Source of the DNA: 2-12-FULL-42-15 sp964196565
GTDB taxonomy: Bacteria; Pseudomonadota; Gammaproteobacteria; Coxiellales; Coxiellaceae
Assembly (NCBI GenBank): GCA_964196565.1
Contig: CAXMUH010000053.1
Location: 1 to 64,000 of the forward strand
DNA length: 64,000 nucleotides
Direction: 5' to 3'
In this document: positions 1-9,639 of the stretch, one piece after another
Layout of the letters: each line of letters opens with the position of its first letter
Position numbering within the stretch: position 1 is the first letter of the stretch
Notes under the pieces: model-generated
The model's input: only the letters and a program-made list of their open reading frames with translations
Database searches by the model: none
What the model was told of the DNA's origin: nothing
Position numbers and translations under genes: made by a program

Positions 1-463
1 ACCATATCGCACTTATAAAATCAGATAAAACAAAATAACTATACGTGATAAATAAAAAATTAAAACTCACCACAAAAGCAGTGATCAGCGCTACCGATAC
101 TGAAAACAGCCGCTTTGAAATAATATAGGCACAAATCGTTAAAACTGAGCTTAATATGATTTGCACTAGAACAACGGATGTTAAATGCACGCCAAACATG
201 GAAAATACTGCAGCGAGAAATAAAGGGTACCCCGGCGTGCGTTCGAACATCTGAGTATAAAATAGAGAATGCCAAAATCCATGGTGTGAGGCAATAAACT
301 CGGCTGGAACAGTGTAGGTGCCGGTGTCTGGCTGGGTTATTTGTGCATGATCACCGTGGTAAAAAATAAAAAATACTGCCAACTTAATCGCCAATGATGA
401 CAATAATATGATCACCAACCACAGCGTTGGGTGATAGTTTTTTAGTCTAGATATAATACGCAT
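1..463 (-). CDS. GT-C fold membrane glycosyltransferase, N-terminal part (runs off the window)
   Basis: The reading frame starts at an ATG beginning MRIISRLKNYHP and stays open to the window edge, giving about 154 residues. An N-terminal membrane segment is followed by a loop with an Asp-containing stretch (HGDHAQITQPDTGTY) and then RTPGYPLFLA, with further hydrophobic segments. This layout is typical of GT-C polyprenyl-phosphate-dependent sugar transferases (ArnT/PMT_2-like), which carry the catalytic acid in the first periplasmic loop. The gene lies 61 bp after ccmI on the same strand and may be read through from the ccm operon. The acceptor (lipid A, protein or polysaccharide) cannot be told from this part. 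Confidence 0.65.
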   Translation of the reverse strand, partial: MRIISRLKNYHPTLWLVIILLSSLAIKLAVFFIFYHGDHAQITQPDTGTYTVPAEFIASHHGFWHSLFYTQMFERTPGYPLFLAAVFSMFGVHLTSVVLVQIILSSVLTICAYIISKRLFSVSVALITAFVVSFNFLFITYSYFVLSDFISAIW

Positions 464-524
464 TTTCCCTCACATATCATTTAATATTCAATCGCAACGA
501 GCCACGCAGTTCAAACGCGAGGCA

Positions 525-1220
525 CTAGTTACGTTTAAGCTTCATTTGTGCTTTGGCTATCATAGCATAAAGTACCTTAGCATCAGCACCTTGCGGCGGA
601 AAACGTTCAATTAATTTCTCCCACAGTGCAATGGCACGCCGAAACTGTTTAGCATTGAAAGCATCAATGGCCAAAAGATTAATGGCATCTACATTTTTCG
701 GATGATACTTTAACACTTGTACTAATATCTTTCTAGCAATAGAATTCAGCCGATTGTGGTTAGCAAAAAACAAAGCCTCAGCATTTGCCGTCTGATATAA
801 CGGATGATTAGGATCGAACTGTTGCGCTTTTGCAAATGCGTCACTCGCCTGGCGAAACTGCTGATGATCAAGATAGAGCTTACCCAGAAGATACCAGCCT
901 TTTGCCTGTTTTGGATTTTGTTGCAAATATCGCTTTAATTTATCCACCACTTGCCAAGGATTATGAATTTGCTTGAGTTCTTGTTGCACTAAAGCTAAAT
1001 TTTTCTTATTTTTCCAATATTGTTCTAAGTCATTCCATGCACCCAAATGCCAATACAACGCCAATCCACCCAAAGGCAACGCAATGCTGATCACCGCCAA
1101 TACCAAAATTTGAATTTTTGAATTTATCTTTCGCATCAAATTTGGAAACAGCACAATATTCAAAGCTGCAATCACCATAGCAATTAAAATCAACCAGAAT
1201 AGGATACTGTTTGAGACCAT
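525..1220 (-). CDS. ccmI: CcmI/CycH-like cytochrome c maturation TPR protein
   Basis: CcmI presents apocytochrome c to the haem ligation machinery in the periplasm. The chosen ATG (MVSNSILFW) overlaps the ccmH stop as ATGA, so a longer in-frame start inside ccmH is not needed. The product has about 231 residues: two N-terminal membrane segments (about residues 7-25 and 35-55), a linker beginning LGAWNDLEQYW, then TPR repeats (for example AKGWYLLGKLYLDHQQFRQA). It is shorter than many CcmI proteins (around 400 residues), so the C-terminal periplasmic domain appears reduced. It is the last gene of the ccmC-to-ccmI block. Confidence 0.8.
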   Translation of the reverse strand: MVSNSILFWLILIAMVIAALNIVLFPNLMRKINSKIQILVLAVISIALPLGGLALYWHLGAWNDLEQYWKNKKNLALVQQELKQIHNPWQVVDKLKRYLQQNPKQAKGWYLLGKLYLDHQQFRQASDAFAKAQQFDPNHPLYQTANAEALFFANHNRLNSIARKILVQVLKYHPKNVDAINLLAIDAFNAKQFRRAIALWEKLIERFPPQGADAKVLYAMIAKAQMKLKRN

Positions 1221-1600
1221 CAAGACGCTTTCCTTACCACCATCATCACAATGCCAAAGCCGAGCAATAATAATATCAATGGACCAAACCACAAAAGTAA
1301 AGTTTGTTTTTTCAAAGGTGGTCGAAACATAACAAAATCGCCATAACGCTTTAGCATAAATTTTTCAATTTTCCGATTCGATTGGCCGGCCTCAACCATA
1401 ACGTAAATTTTATCCTTTAAATCACGCGCCAAGCCTGCATTTGATGCCGCCAAATTTTCATTTTGACAAACTAAACATCGAAACTCTTGAGTTAAGGCTT
1501 GAAATCGATGGCGCAAAACATTGCTATCAAATGGATAAGTTTCAGACGCCATAATGGTGCTACAAAATAGCAGGGTTATCAAAAGCAGCCACCTAGACAT
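1220..1600 (-). CDS. ccmH: CcmH, thiol-disulfide protein of cytochrome c maturation
   Basis: CcmH reduces or resolves the apocytochrome CXXCH thiols before haem attachment. The product has 126 residues: a signal segment (MSRWLLLITLLFCS), the family motif FRCLVCQNENLAASNA with its Cys pair at about residues 42 and 45, the YGDFVMFRPP motif, and a C-terminal membrane helix. The ATG is chosen because AAGGAG lies 7 bases upstream; an upstream TTG has no such site. The gene overlaps ccmG at its start and ccmI at its end. CcmH and CcmI are separate proteins here, as in Pseudomonas, rather than fused as in E. coli. Confidence 0.9.
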   Translation of the reverse strand: MSRWLLLITLLFCSTIMASETYPFDSNVLRHRFQALTQEFRCLVCQNENLAASNAGLARDLKDKIYVMVEAGQSNRKIEKFMLKRYGDFVMFRPPLKKQTLLLWFGPLILLLLGFGIVMMVVRKAS

Positions 1601-2144
1601 TGTTTTGCTCCTTGGCAATCAGTTTCATGACTTGTGGCAAAAGTTTTTGATGCCAAACTTCTTTGGTAATAGGCCCCACCTGTTTATATCGAATCACACC
1701 CTTTGAATCAATCAGGAATGTCTCCGGCGTGCCATATACCCCCAAATTAATTGCAAGTGAACCCATGGGGTCATAAATAATTTGATTAAATGGATTGCCA
1801 TATTTTTTTAACCATCTCAGCGCATCTTGCTTGCGATCTTTATAATTCAAACCATACACGGTAAGATTTTTTTGTGTTCTTGCAATATCCATAATGGTAG
1901 CATGCTCACCCAAACAATAACCACACCAGGAGGCAAACACATTCAGCAATGAAATATGACCGATAAACATTTTCGATGTTAACTTTTTCCCTGGATCTAT
2001 TAAGTCATTTTGATTAAATTGCGGAATTTCCTTATTGACCAGCGGCGACGGAATTAAATGCGGATCTTGATTAAGCCCCTTCCATAAGAAAACACACACC
2101 ACCACAAATAATAGCAATGGCAAAAGGGTACGTAATTTCTTCAT
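1593..2144 (-). CDS. ccmG: CcmG/DsbE periplasmic thioredoxin-like protein
   Basis: CcmG is a membrane-anchored thioredoxin-fold reductant that keeps apocytochrome c or CcmH cysteines reduced. The product has 183 residues with an N-terminal anchor (MKKLRTLLPLLLFVVVCVFL) and the active site ASWCGYCLGEH (Cys 74 and 77). YGTPETFLID near residue 148 carries the conserved cis-Pro of the fold. The family usually has WCPTC or WCVPC, so WCGYC is a variant. The ATG is preceded by AGGAG and lies in an ATGA overlap with the end of ccmF. Confidence 0.9.
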   Translation of the reverse strand: MKKLRTLLPLLLFVVVCVFLWKGLNQDPHLIPSPLVNKEIPQFNQNDLIDPGKKLTSKMFIGHISLLNVFASWCGYCLGEHATIMDIARTQKNLTVYGLNYKDRKQDALRWLKKYGNPFNQIIYDPMGSLAINLGVYGTPETFLIDSKGVIRYKQVGPITKEVWHQKLLPQVMKLIAKEQNNV

Positions 2145-4060
2145 GCCAACTTCTCCTTGTTTTGCACATTTCGATTTCGAAAAAAAACAGTTAATAAACC
2201 GCCAAAAACCATTAATAAACCACCGAACCAAATCCAGCGCACAAAAGGTTTATAATAAATTCTCATCGACCACGATCCATCGGTATAAGGTTCCCCTAAA
2301 GCAACATATAAATCACGGCGCCAACCGATATCTATGGATGTTTTAGACATCGCTTGCGCTACCACTGAATAAAGTCGATACTCAGGATGTAACAGCGCAA
2401 TTTGTTGGCCCTGCTTTCGAATAACAACATTAGCACGTGCTGCCGTGTAATTCGGGCCTTGGGCTTTACTCACCGAAAGTAATTGGAATACATAAGGCCC
2501 CAGCTTTGCTTTTTCACCCATTTGCAAACGCAAATCACGTTGATCACTGTAACTGGAGGCCAATACCACGCCCACGATTGTGATCGATAATCCAATATGT
2601 GCGAATATGACGCCCCATTGTCGCGGATATTTAATTGTAAAGCCTTGTTGATAACGATAATAGAGCGTTGTTAGCAACAACCAGAAAGCTAAAAACAATC
2701 CCAACACCACTTGATAATCTTGATGCCAAAAAATTAAAGGGATAAGAAGTGCAAGCGTAATCGCCACAATAAAAATAATAATCATTGGTCTAATTAATGC
2801 TTTTGGATTACGGTATTGCCAATAAAAAGATGGCCCAAGCCCCATTAACAATACTAATGGGATAAAAATCGGAATAAACACCGCATTAAAATACGGCGCG
2901 CCCACAGAAATTTTACCCCAACCTAACACATCAACAATCAGCGGATATAAGGTACCTAATAATATTGTCAGCATCGCCACAAAAAACAGCATGTTATTTG
3001 CTAAAATAAAACTCTCGCGTGAAAAAATACTAAAATTATTTTTGCTAACCACTTTGCGGCCACGCCAAGCATATAATAATAACGAAATACCAATGGTTAA
3101 AAATAAATAACGTAATATAAATTCACCACGACGCGGATCAATCGCAAAAGCATGTACGGAAATTAAAACACCCGATCGCACCAAGAATGTTCCAATCAAA
3201 CTTAACGAAAAAGCACAAATGGCCAGTAACACAGTCCAACTTTTAAAGTGGTTACGCTTTTCTGTCACCATCAACGAATGAATTAATGCAGTCGCCACTA
3301 ACCACGGTAAAAACGAAGCATTTTCAACTGGATCCCAAAACCAAAAACCACCCCAACCTAATTCTCGATAAGCCCACCAACTGCCGAGCACAATACCTAA
3401 GGTTAAAAAGCACCACGCTAACGTCGTCCAAGGCCTAGACCAGCGCGCCCAATTGGCATCAAAGCGCCCTGCCCATAATGCCGCAATAGCAAAAGCAAAC
3501 GGCACGGACATGCCCACATAACCCATATATAACATCGGCGGATGTGAAACTAAGCCTGGGTCTTGCAACAATGGATTTAAATCACGACCATTGACAGGAA
3601 CCAAAGTCAATAAACGTAAAAATGGATTGGAGGTAAATAAAATAAAAAGATAAAAGCCCATAGCAACCAGCGCCAACACAACCAATACCCGGGCAATAAT
3701 ATCCAAAGGCAATCGATGACTAAAATAACTAACACCTGCCGTCCAGATACTTAAAACGAATACCCAAAGTAACATCGAGCCTTCATGCGCACCCCACACC
3801 GCACACAAACGATAAATTAATGGCAGTTGCGTATTTGAATTGGCTGCCACATAGCCCAAGGAAAAATCATTTAAGCCAAATGAAAGCATTAAAATAATAA
3901 AGCTAACAGCCACAAAATAAAATTGGCCATAACTACAGGATCGTGTCATCGACATTAAGGTTTGGTTTTTGCAAACAACGCCAGCGCTACCCGCGATAAT
4001 CTGGCAAACACTCAAGCATAACGCCAGTATTAATGCAAAATGGCCTATTTCAGGGAGCAT
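2141..4060 (-). CDS. ccmF: CcmF, haem lyase subunit of cytochrome c maturation
   Basis: CcmF is the large membrane subunit that, with CcmH and CcmI, transfers haem from CcmE to apocytochrome c. The 639-residue polytopic protein carries the WWD haem-handling motif at about residues 235-253 (WGGFWFWDPVENASFLPW). It also has conserved histidines, for example in LLQDPGLVSHPPMLYMGY near residue 170. Its length is close to the usual 640-660 residues. It begins 17 bp after ccmE and overlaps ccmG by four bases, consistent with a single transcript. Confidence 0.95.
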   Translation of the reverse strand: MLPEIGHFALILALCLSVCQIIAGSAGVVCKNQTLMSMTRSCSYGQFYFVAVSFIILMLSFGLNDFSLGYVAANSNTQLPLIYRLCAVWGAHEGSMLLWVFVLSIWTAGVSYFSHRLPLDIIARVLVVLALVAMGFYLFILFTSNPFLRLLTLVPVNGRDLNPLLQDPGLVSHPPMLYMGYVGMSVPFAFAIAALWAGRFDANWARWSRPWTTLAWCFLTLGIVLGSWWAYRELGWGGFWFWDPVENASFLPWLVATALIHSLMVTEKRNHFKSWTVLLAICAFSLSLIGTFLVRSGVLISVHAFAIDPRRGEFILRYLFLTIGISLLLYAWRGRKVVSKNNFSIFSRESFILANNMLFFVAMLTILLGTLYPLIVDVLGWGKISVGAPYFNAVFIPIFIPLVLLMGLGPSFYWQYRNPKALIRPMIIIFIVAITLALLIPLIFWHQDYQVVLGLFLAFWLLLTTLYYRYQQGFTIKYPRQWGVIFAHIGLSITIVGVVLASSYSDQRDLRLQMGEKAKLGPYVFQLLSVSKAQGPNYTAARANVVIRKQGQQIALLHPEYRLYSVVAQAMSKTSIDIGWRRDLYVALGEPYTDGSWSMRIYYKPFVRWIWFGGLLMVFGGLLTVFFRNRNVQNKEKLA

Positions 4061-4077
4061 TTAATCGAATATCCTTT

Positions 4078-4482
4078 TCAATGAATGTTGGGCGGCTTAT
4101 AATTTTCATCGTGTTTTGCCAACACGTTATCCGCCTCAAAAACTCCGTTAGCTTTAATATGGCCACTGGCAATAATGCCTTGCCCTTCACGAAACAACGT
4201 CGGCAACACACCATAATACGTAACAAGAATTCTGTGCTTATAATCCGTTAATATAAAACTGACCAACAACGAATGTGGATCGCGAATCACACTGCCTTTT
4301 TTTACCAAACCACCCAGACGAAAATTTTTATTAAGTTTTAAATGGGCAGCCAACGCTTGTGAGGGCGTATAATATAAATCAATGTTTTTACTCAATGCCA
4401 ATAATACCAGGGTAGTGGAAACAGCGAGGCCACAAACACCTATAATAATGACCAGTAATTTTCGTTTACGTTTCGGGCGCAT
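4078..4482 (-). CDS. ccmE: CcmE, periplasmic haem chaperone
   Basis: CcmE binds haem covalently in the periplasm and hands it to CcmF. The 134-residue protein has one N-terminal membrane anchor (about residues 8-30) and an OB-fold domain. It ends with VLAKHDENYKPP, which contains the haem-binding His 124 and the following Tyr 128. It is nearly the usual length (about 140-150). Its start overlaps the end of ccmD by 17 bp. Confidence 0.95.
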   Translation of the reverse strand: MRPKRKRKLLVIIIGVCGLAVSTTLVLLALSKNIDLYYTPSQALAAHLKLNKNFRLGGLVKKGSVIRDPHSLLVSFILTDYKHRILVTYYGVLPTLFREGQGIIASGHIKANGVFEADNVLAKHDENYKPPNIH

Positions 4483-4666
4483 AGGAACTAACCACTTCCT
4501 TGGGTAATTCTTTACTGTCTGAGTGCTGCAATAATTTTCGCAATTGTAAATGAAATTTAATGGCTACAACTGAAAACAAAATAAACACGAAAGCATATGC
4601 CGCCCAAACAAATTTCGCGTAACCACCCATTTGTAAAAATGCATGCAAAGAATGAAAATGCCCCAA
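4466..4666 (-). CDS. ccmD: CcmD, small haem exporter membrane protein
   Basis: CcmD is a short single-pass protein that helps release haem-loaded CcmE from the CcmABC complex. The 66-residue product has the typical FLQMGGYAKFVWAAYAFVF segment followed by one membrane helix and a charged C-terminal tail. Position between ccmC and ccmE supports the call. A single base separates it from ccmC. Confidence 0.88.
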   Translation of the reverse strand: MGHFHSLHAFLQMGGYAKFVWAAYAFVFILFSVVAIKFHLQLRKLLQHSDSKELPKEVVSSYAPET

Positions 4667-4667
4667 C

Positions 4668-5405
4668 TCAACACTCCTGTGTTAATTTTTGAACCCAACG
4701 CGATCGGCGTTCGCGGGTTAAGATTTCGCTACGCAAACGTAATATTAACAGATAGCAAAAAAACAGCGTATACGCCACCAACATAAGCACCAGCGGCAAT
4801 AACATAGAGCTCGGCATATTCGGCTTTGACCATTTTAACAGCGTCGCGCCCTGATGTAGAGTATTCCACCACAGCACAGAAAAGTGGACAACTGGTATAT
4901 TAATCACGCCAACCAAGGTTAATAATCCACATGCTTTTGAAGCCAGGCGATTATCGGGAATAGCTGAACGTAATGAGATTATGCTTAAATAGATGAATAG
5001 TAGCAATAATTCAGAGGTTAAGCGCGCATCCCAAATCCAATAGGTCCCCCACATCGGCTTACCCCAAATGGCGCCAGTCACCAAAGTAATAGTTGTAAAA
5101 ATTGCGCCCAACTGTGCGCTTATTTTTGCCAACATATCGGCTAATTTAATTTTCCAAACAAAATAAATCACCACAGAAAAAGTCATTAGAACATAAATAG
5201 ACAAAGACAGCACCGCAGCTGGCACATGAATAAATAATATTCGATACGCCTCGCCCTGCTGATAATCAGCAGGCGCCGTCCATAATCCAGTATACAAAGC
5301 AAACAAAAAAAATAGGATAGAAACAGCTAAAAACCAAGGCTGCAAACGTTGTACAACTAAATAGAAGCTCCTAGGCGCAGCCAGTTTATTAATTAATGCC
5401 CACAT
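4668..5405 (-). CDS. ccmC: CcmC, haem-handling membrane protein
   Basis: CcmC attaches haem to CcmE at the periplasmic face. The 245-residue polytopic protein contains the WWD-type motif GKPMWGTYWIWDARLTSEL (around residues 114-132) and flanking histidines, including FIHVPAAVLS near residue 59. This is the first gene of the downstream ccm block. Its usual neighbour ccmB lies about 5.9 kb away, with opposite-strand genes in between, so this block probably needs its own promoter in the 187 bp upstream of the start codon. Confidence 0.95.
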   Translation of the reverse strand: MWALINKLAAPRSFYLVVQRLQPWFLAVSILFFLFALYTGLWTAPADYQQGEAYRILFIHVPAAVLSLSIYVLMTFSVVIYFVWKIKLADMLAKISAQLGAIFTTITLVTGAIWGKPMWGTYWIWDARLTSELLLLFIYLSIISLRSAIPDNRLASKACGLLTLVGVINIPVVHFSVLWWNTLHQGATLLKWSKPNMPSSMLLPLVLMLVAYTLFFCYLLILRLRSEILTRERRSRWVQKLTQEC

Positions 5406-5592
5406 AATAATTTATTTTCCATTACTCAATAAGTGCATTATAAAATAAATCTTTAACTTTTAATAGGCGGCAGAATATGATCTAATTAATACTATAATTC
5501 GCTCTGAAGCAACAGAGTGTTTCTTACCCCTGACTAGTTCTAACCACATCTTCTGATACAATAGGGACAGTAATAACGATTAAAATATAGGT

Positions 5593-8373
5593 ATGATACC
5601 AATGAGAACAGATACAGGCCGTACTGAAGAAAAACAGACAACCAAAGAACGAGTTTTAATTATACTTCAAAAATCTACAACCCTTATCAAAAAATTAAAA
5701 TTTTATCAAGATATCAGTACCCAAGGCTTTAATCTAGGTGACTATACCGAAATGATTGGAGTTCTCGAAAAGATAAAAACGGCAGTAACTCGCGTTAAAA
5801 CAGAATACTTTGATAAAAATAAACCGTTAGGTTTTCAAAAGGAGCGGACCCTTAACGAGGAATTATTACCTGAATTTGAGAAAGACATAAAAAGAGATGA
5901 AAAAGAAGTAAAACAAAGTATAAATAATGCAAGCAATATGACTAATCCAACGGATGAGCAACTCGCGCAAAAAGCTTATGGATGTATCATGCTTGAGCGA
6001 GAAGAGCTAATCAGCATACCTCAAGTTCCTGTCGACAGCGAACTCTTAGGAGACGTAGAATTAAATCGGCTAAATACCTCATTTCAACAAATACTGCGCA
6101 CCCTCAACCCTAAACAACAGCTGGATACTATGCTAGCTATGAGCACCGCTCAAGTAATGGCACAATTGGTAAAGCAGCAAGTAGCCCAAATTAAAGCAAT
6201 AACAGACCCGTTAAGTAAACGATTCTTATTATTAAGGCGCAAACTGAATTCCTACAACGCGATTCTCGACATGGTCTCCCAACTAGCAATAGATCTCCGC
6301 AAAATGCTAAACATAATTGAAAGCTATGGTAAGGACATAACCAATGATGAAATCACCTTAACACCGCTGTTACAACCAATCCCTGCAGCTACATTTAGTG
6401 GTGATGTTAAAAAAAACCTTGTAGAGACCACAGCTGAATTTACAACCAGGGAGGGAGAACTACAAACTCAAAAACAACGCTTAGAAAAAACATTAACGCA
6501 ACTTGGTGAAGAGCATCAGAAACAAATACATGAAGCACGAACCTTGTTCGGGCAGACAACAACCTCTTTACAAAGCATTATTGGAAGAGTACCCAAGAAA
6601 TCACACGTAGCAAAAAAATTACAGGTCATAGATAACAAATTTAATGCAACGCTAAATAGCCAAGAGCCACCGCATCTTGTAATCAAAGAGTTAATAGCAA
6701 TTAATCGTGAATTAACAAGTTTATATGTCACAAATCTTACAACTCTGTCGTCTAATCTTTACAAAAAAATAACGGTCATTGCCAAACCTCTTTTGGCTAA
6801 TTTCGAAGGAACAAGAAAAGAATTCCTAGAATGTAAATTCACAATAATGGATGAAGATCAAACTGAAATAAATGATTTCTTAGAAATGTTCGTCAATTTT
6901 GAAAACCTTAAACCTTGCAATGATATTGAAAGGTTAGATAACGACTTAAAAAGAGTGAATTTATTAAAAACGAACTTGCCTACTTTAGCAGAAAAAATCC
7001 GTAGCAACTTAGCTGACTATGATCTCGTTTATAGCAAATCTACCAACCCTAAATTAATAAAGTTTATTGGGGCATTTAAGATGATGCCTCACAATCAAGT
7101 TGAACACTTACTAAAGATACTAATCCATAAATACAATAGTCGCCGGTATTGCACTGACGCGAATAATCTGTGTAATGCAATTCACGCAAACATTTTCAGA
7201 CTTGGTGTAGGCCATATAGTCCTTTACGAAAAGCACTTAATAGATCTCGACTACGAAAAAGCACCTTTTGTTATTAAAGCAATACAATATTTCAGGAAGA
7301 CACATAAAAAAAGCCGTGAAAATTACTACGACAACAGCACACTAGGGGATGCAACAAAAACAACGGCACTCTATTGCTTACTAAGAGAAGATATTAGATT
7401 TGAAGCAATAGATACGTTTATGCAGCATGGAATGCATACTGTCATGAAAGAAGAACCTTCCGGTCCCGAAGCTTGGCAAACAGACGAAACCAAAAGAGAA
7501 AACAAATACAGAAACACAACCATCGCAAAGTTAATAAAGCACCCAGATCCAAGAATACAAGGTGACCGGCTGGCGTTGCTCCGCACTGCGATTATTGATC
7601 TTAAACTTGACGCGCCCTTCTTGTTGGTTGCTATAATAAATGGTGATCCTAGTCCCACACTTCCAAAGGATTTATCTCAAGCCATTTCACCTCCAGACAC
7701 AGAACATAAGGACGCAGAACCAGAACATAAAAAACATGAGGATCCTTTGCAAAAGATCCTACTTCAACATAAAAATAAACCATACAATATCACTATATTA
7801 AAAGTCCTATTACAAGCCACAGAACTTGTTGAAAAGAACAACTGCAATTCTCTGCAATATTTTACTGAAGGTAAAAGAGATCTGATTATAGCTAAAATAT
7901 CCGCTTACTATACTAAAAACAATCTACGTAAATTACTCGGTTTACTAAGAGATCGGAATAACGAACCTGAGCCTGATATAAAAAACCGAGCGCTACTGAT
8001 AAAAGGTCTTTCTGACTATATTAAAAAATATCGAAAAAATGACAAAAACGACGAAGTCACAGAATCTTTGGCCACATATTTAAATTATTCTACAAATATA
8101 ATTCTTCAACCAGGAGATGTTGCCGACAAAAAACAAGAACTTATCAATCTTGCGAGCGACACCTTTCACAACAGGCACCTGCCTCGACGTATATTCCTTG
8201 ATTTCGTCCAAGTTTTAACTGGGCTGTTTCTTTTGATTGTGCCAATCCGATGGTGCATGGGTCAAAGCGGTTTGTTTTCCTTCGCAAAAACTAATCGAGA
8301 AATAGCTGTTATCAAAGAAGTTGGCAGAATTGATGATCTAGCTGTAGCTATAGCTACACGTACAGGTGGCTAA
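5593..8373 (+). CDS. Large unknown protein, mostly helical, with a C-terminal membrane segment
   Basis: I do not recognise a family for this 926-residue protein. It is highly charged and predicted mostly helical, with long coiled-coil-like stretches, for example TREGELQTQKQRLEKTL around residues 280-305. Near the C terminus there is one strongly hydrophobic segment (VQVLTGLFLLIVPIRW) followed by a 40-residue tail. There is no signal peptide. A second ATG nine bases downstream is an equally possible start, with AGGT 9 bases before it. It lies between ccmB and ccmC on the opposite strand. A large helical protein with no enzyme motif in such an inserted block could be a secreted host-interaction protein, but that is inference only. 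Confidence 0.75.
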   Translation: MIPMRTDTGRTEEKQTTKERVLIILQKSTTLIKKLKFYQDISTQGFNLGDYTEMIGVLEKIKTAVTRVKTEYFDKNKPLGFQKERTLNEELLPEFEKDIKRDEKEVKQSINNASNMTNPTDEQLAQKAYGCIMLEREELISIPQVPVDSELLGDVELNRLNTSFQQILRTLNPKQQLDTMLAMSTAQVMAQLVKQQVAQIKAITDPLSKRFLLLRRKLNSYNAILDMVSQLAIDLRKMLNIIESYGKDITNDEITLTPLLQPIPAATFSGDVKKNLVETTAEFTTREGELQTQKQRLEKTLTQLGEEHQKQIHEARTLFGQTTTSLQSIIGRVPKKSHVAKKLQVIDNKFNATLNSQEPPHLVIKELIAINRELTSLYVTNLTTLSSNLYKKITVIAKPLLANFEGTRKEFLECKFTIMDEDQTEINDFLEMFVNFENLKPCNDIERLDNDLKRVNLLKTNLPTLAEKIRSNLADYDLVYSKSTNPKLIKFIGAFKMMPHNQVEHLLKILIHKYNSRRYCTDANNLCNAIHANIFRLGVGHIVLYEKHLIDLDYEKAPFVIKAIQYFRKTHKKSRENYYDNSTLGDATKTTALYCLLREDIRFEAIDTFMQHGMHTVMKEEPSGPEAWQTDETKRENKYRNTTIAKLIKHPDPRIQGDRLALLRTAIIDLKLDAPFLLVAIINGDPSPTLPKDLSQAISPPDTEHKDAEPEHKKHEDPLQKILLQHKNKPYNITILKVLLQATELVEKNNCNSLQYFTEGKRDLIIAKISAYYTKNNLRKLLGLLRDRNNEPEPDIKNRALLIKGLSDYIKKYRKNDKNDEVTESLATYLNYSTNIILQPGDVADKKQELINLASDTFHNRHLPRRIFLDFVQVLTGLFLLIVPIRWCMGQSGLFSFAKTNREIAVIKEVGRIDDLAVAIATRTGG

Positions 8374-8408
8374 GCTTATACCGCTTTTCGTAATTTGTTA
8401 TCTATCCA

Positions 8409-8432
8409 TCTTTGCGAGGAGCTAAAGCAATC
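8409..8432. repeat. Possible decayed copy of the CTTTGCGAG...GCAATC repeat
   Basis: The stretch TCTTTGCGAGGAGCTAAAGC followed by AATC resembles the better copies of this repeat family near 13.8, 33.0 and 61.1 kb. The match is short. The rest of the 257 bp between the two flanking genes shows nothing I can name. Confidence 0.3.
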
Positions 8433-8630
8433 GAGGAATACGTAACTTTCGACAAGGTACACGTAATTTATCGAACGGCTACTATTCTTCTCATAAATAA
8501 ACGCACCACACCACATTAATTAACAATTATGTATAGCATGATAATTTTACTCGTTGATTTCAGATCATCTATTTGTTATCTTTTCTTTGTCAAAACCTGG
8601 AAAAATGGAGCCAAGCTAAAAGGTAATATT

Positions 8631-9374
8631 ATGCGGAATCTAGAAACATACTCTACATTACTCCGAATTCCATCCCAAGAAACTACACCCCTGATATACT
8701 ACGCCCATAAATCTGCATTATCAGGAATAGACAATATTCAACATGGCCGTCCAATGGGAAAGATGAGCATTGAACCACTTAGACAATATCAAGAATTAAG
8801 AATAAGCTATTTGAAAGGACAACGAAACAAAGCCCTCTTTTATACTATTTTTTCAGGAATATGTATTTTCCCCTTATGTTTTACAATTAGTGCATATAGA
8901 AATATGGCAAAAAAACATGAGCGAGTAATTAATCTGTTAAACAAAACGTTAAATTTAATTGCTGAAATTAATACAAAAAATGAATTTCCATTCGACGACA
9001 ATCCAGATCATCTGAAAAACCAATATAAAATATATGCGAAAGAGCTTTTGGATTGTGGTCAAATAGAACTTGCTCTTGAGTACTTTAAACAAGTTCCGAA
9101 TACTTGGAATTATTATCATGAAGCCATGATAGAAGCAACAAACATTCTATTGATGATGGGGAAATATGAGGAGGCCATTGAATATGCTAGACGATCAAAT
9201 GACTCAGAGTATATACGTGTTGTAACTAACTTAAAAGACAACTCAGATGTTGCCGCACCATTACAATTATCAAAATCACACGTAACAACGTTTTCAGCAC
9301 CTACTAGTGCTAATGCGGACAACTCGGCAGAAATTTCATCTAAGCAGATATTCCATGGCAACAGTGCTTCATAA
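8631..9374 (+). CDS. Unknown single-pass membrane protein with a TPR-like domain
   Basis: The 247-residue product has one membrane segment (ALFYTIFSGICIFPLCFTIS, about residues 65-84). A helical region with TPR-like spacing follows (ELLDCGQIELALEYFKQV and LLMMGKYEEAIEYARR), and then a Ser/Ala-rich tail. The ATG at MRNLETYS is chosen because AAAGG lies 8 bases before it. A longer frame opens 102 bp upstream but starts with an implausible leader. I do not recognise the family. It follows the 926-residue gene in the same direction within the block that separates ccmB from ccmC. Confidence 0.65.
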   Translation: MRNLETYSTLLRIPSQETTPLIYYAHKSALSGIDNIQHGRPMGKMSIEPLRQYQELRISYLKGQRNKALFYTIFSGICIFPLCFTISAYRNMAKKHERVINLLNKTLNLIAEINTKNEFPFDDNPDHLKNQYKIYAKELLDCGQIELALEYFKQVPNTWNYYHEAMIEATNILLMMGKYEEAIEYARRSNDSEYIRVVTNLKDNSDVAAPLQLSKSHVTTFSAPTSANADNSAEISSKQIFHGNSAS

Positions 9375-9555
9375 GCTTCTACTGTCTGACATCTAGGCAA
9401 TGCATCCTCTTTTTCACATTTACCTCAGAGCTGAATACAAGCCATATGCTAATACGCCACTTGGCAACTACTTGTTTTAATAACCAAAATGAAATATAAA
9501 GCAATTCGCCTGATCAAATAATTAGCAAAAGTTGCACTTATGAGTCAAATTCAAG

Positions 9556-9583
9556 TTGAATTACACAATTTTGCAGTTATAAT
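9556..9583 (+). promoter_or_regulatory. Sigma70-like promoter for the secreted AttH/CrtC-like gene
   Basis: TTGAAT and a perfect TATAAT are separated by 16 bp, about 56 bp upstream of the start codon. The spacing and the -10 match are good; the -35 matches TTGACA at four of six positions. Confidence 0.5.
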
Positions 9584-9639
9584 ACTCACTTAATTATTCA
9601 TAAAGATGTTTAAAAAATATATAAGCACCGGGGAAGTAG

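Noticed and set aside
60..275. 71-codon minus-strand frame at the window start
   Set aside because: A different frame on the same strand is open to the edge, has better membrane-protein sense and carries glycosyltransferase motifs.
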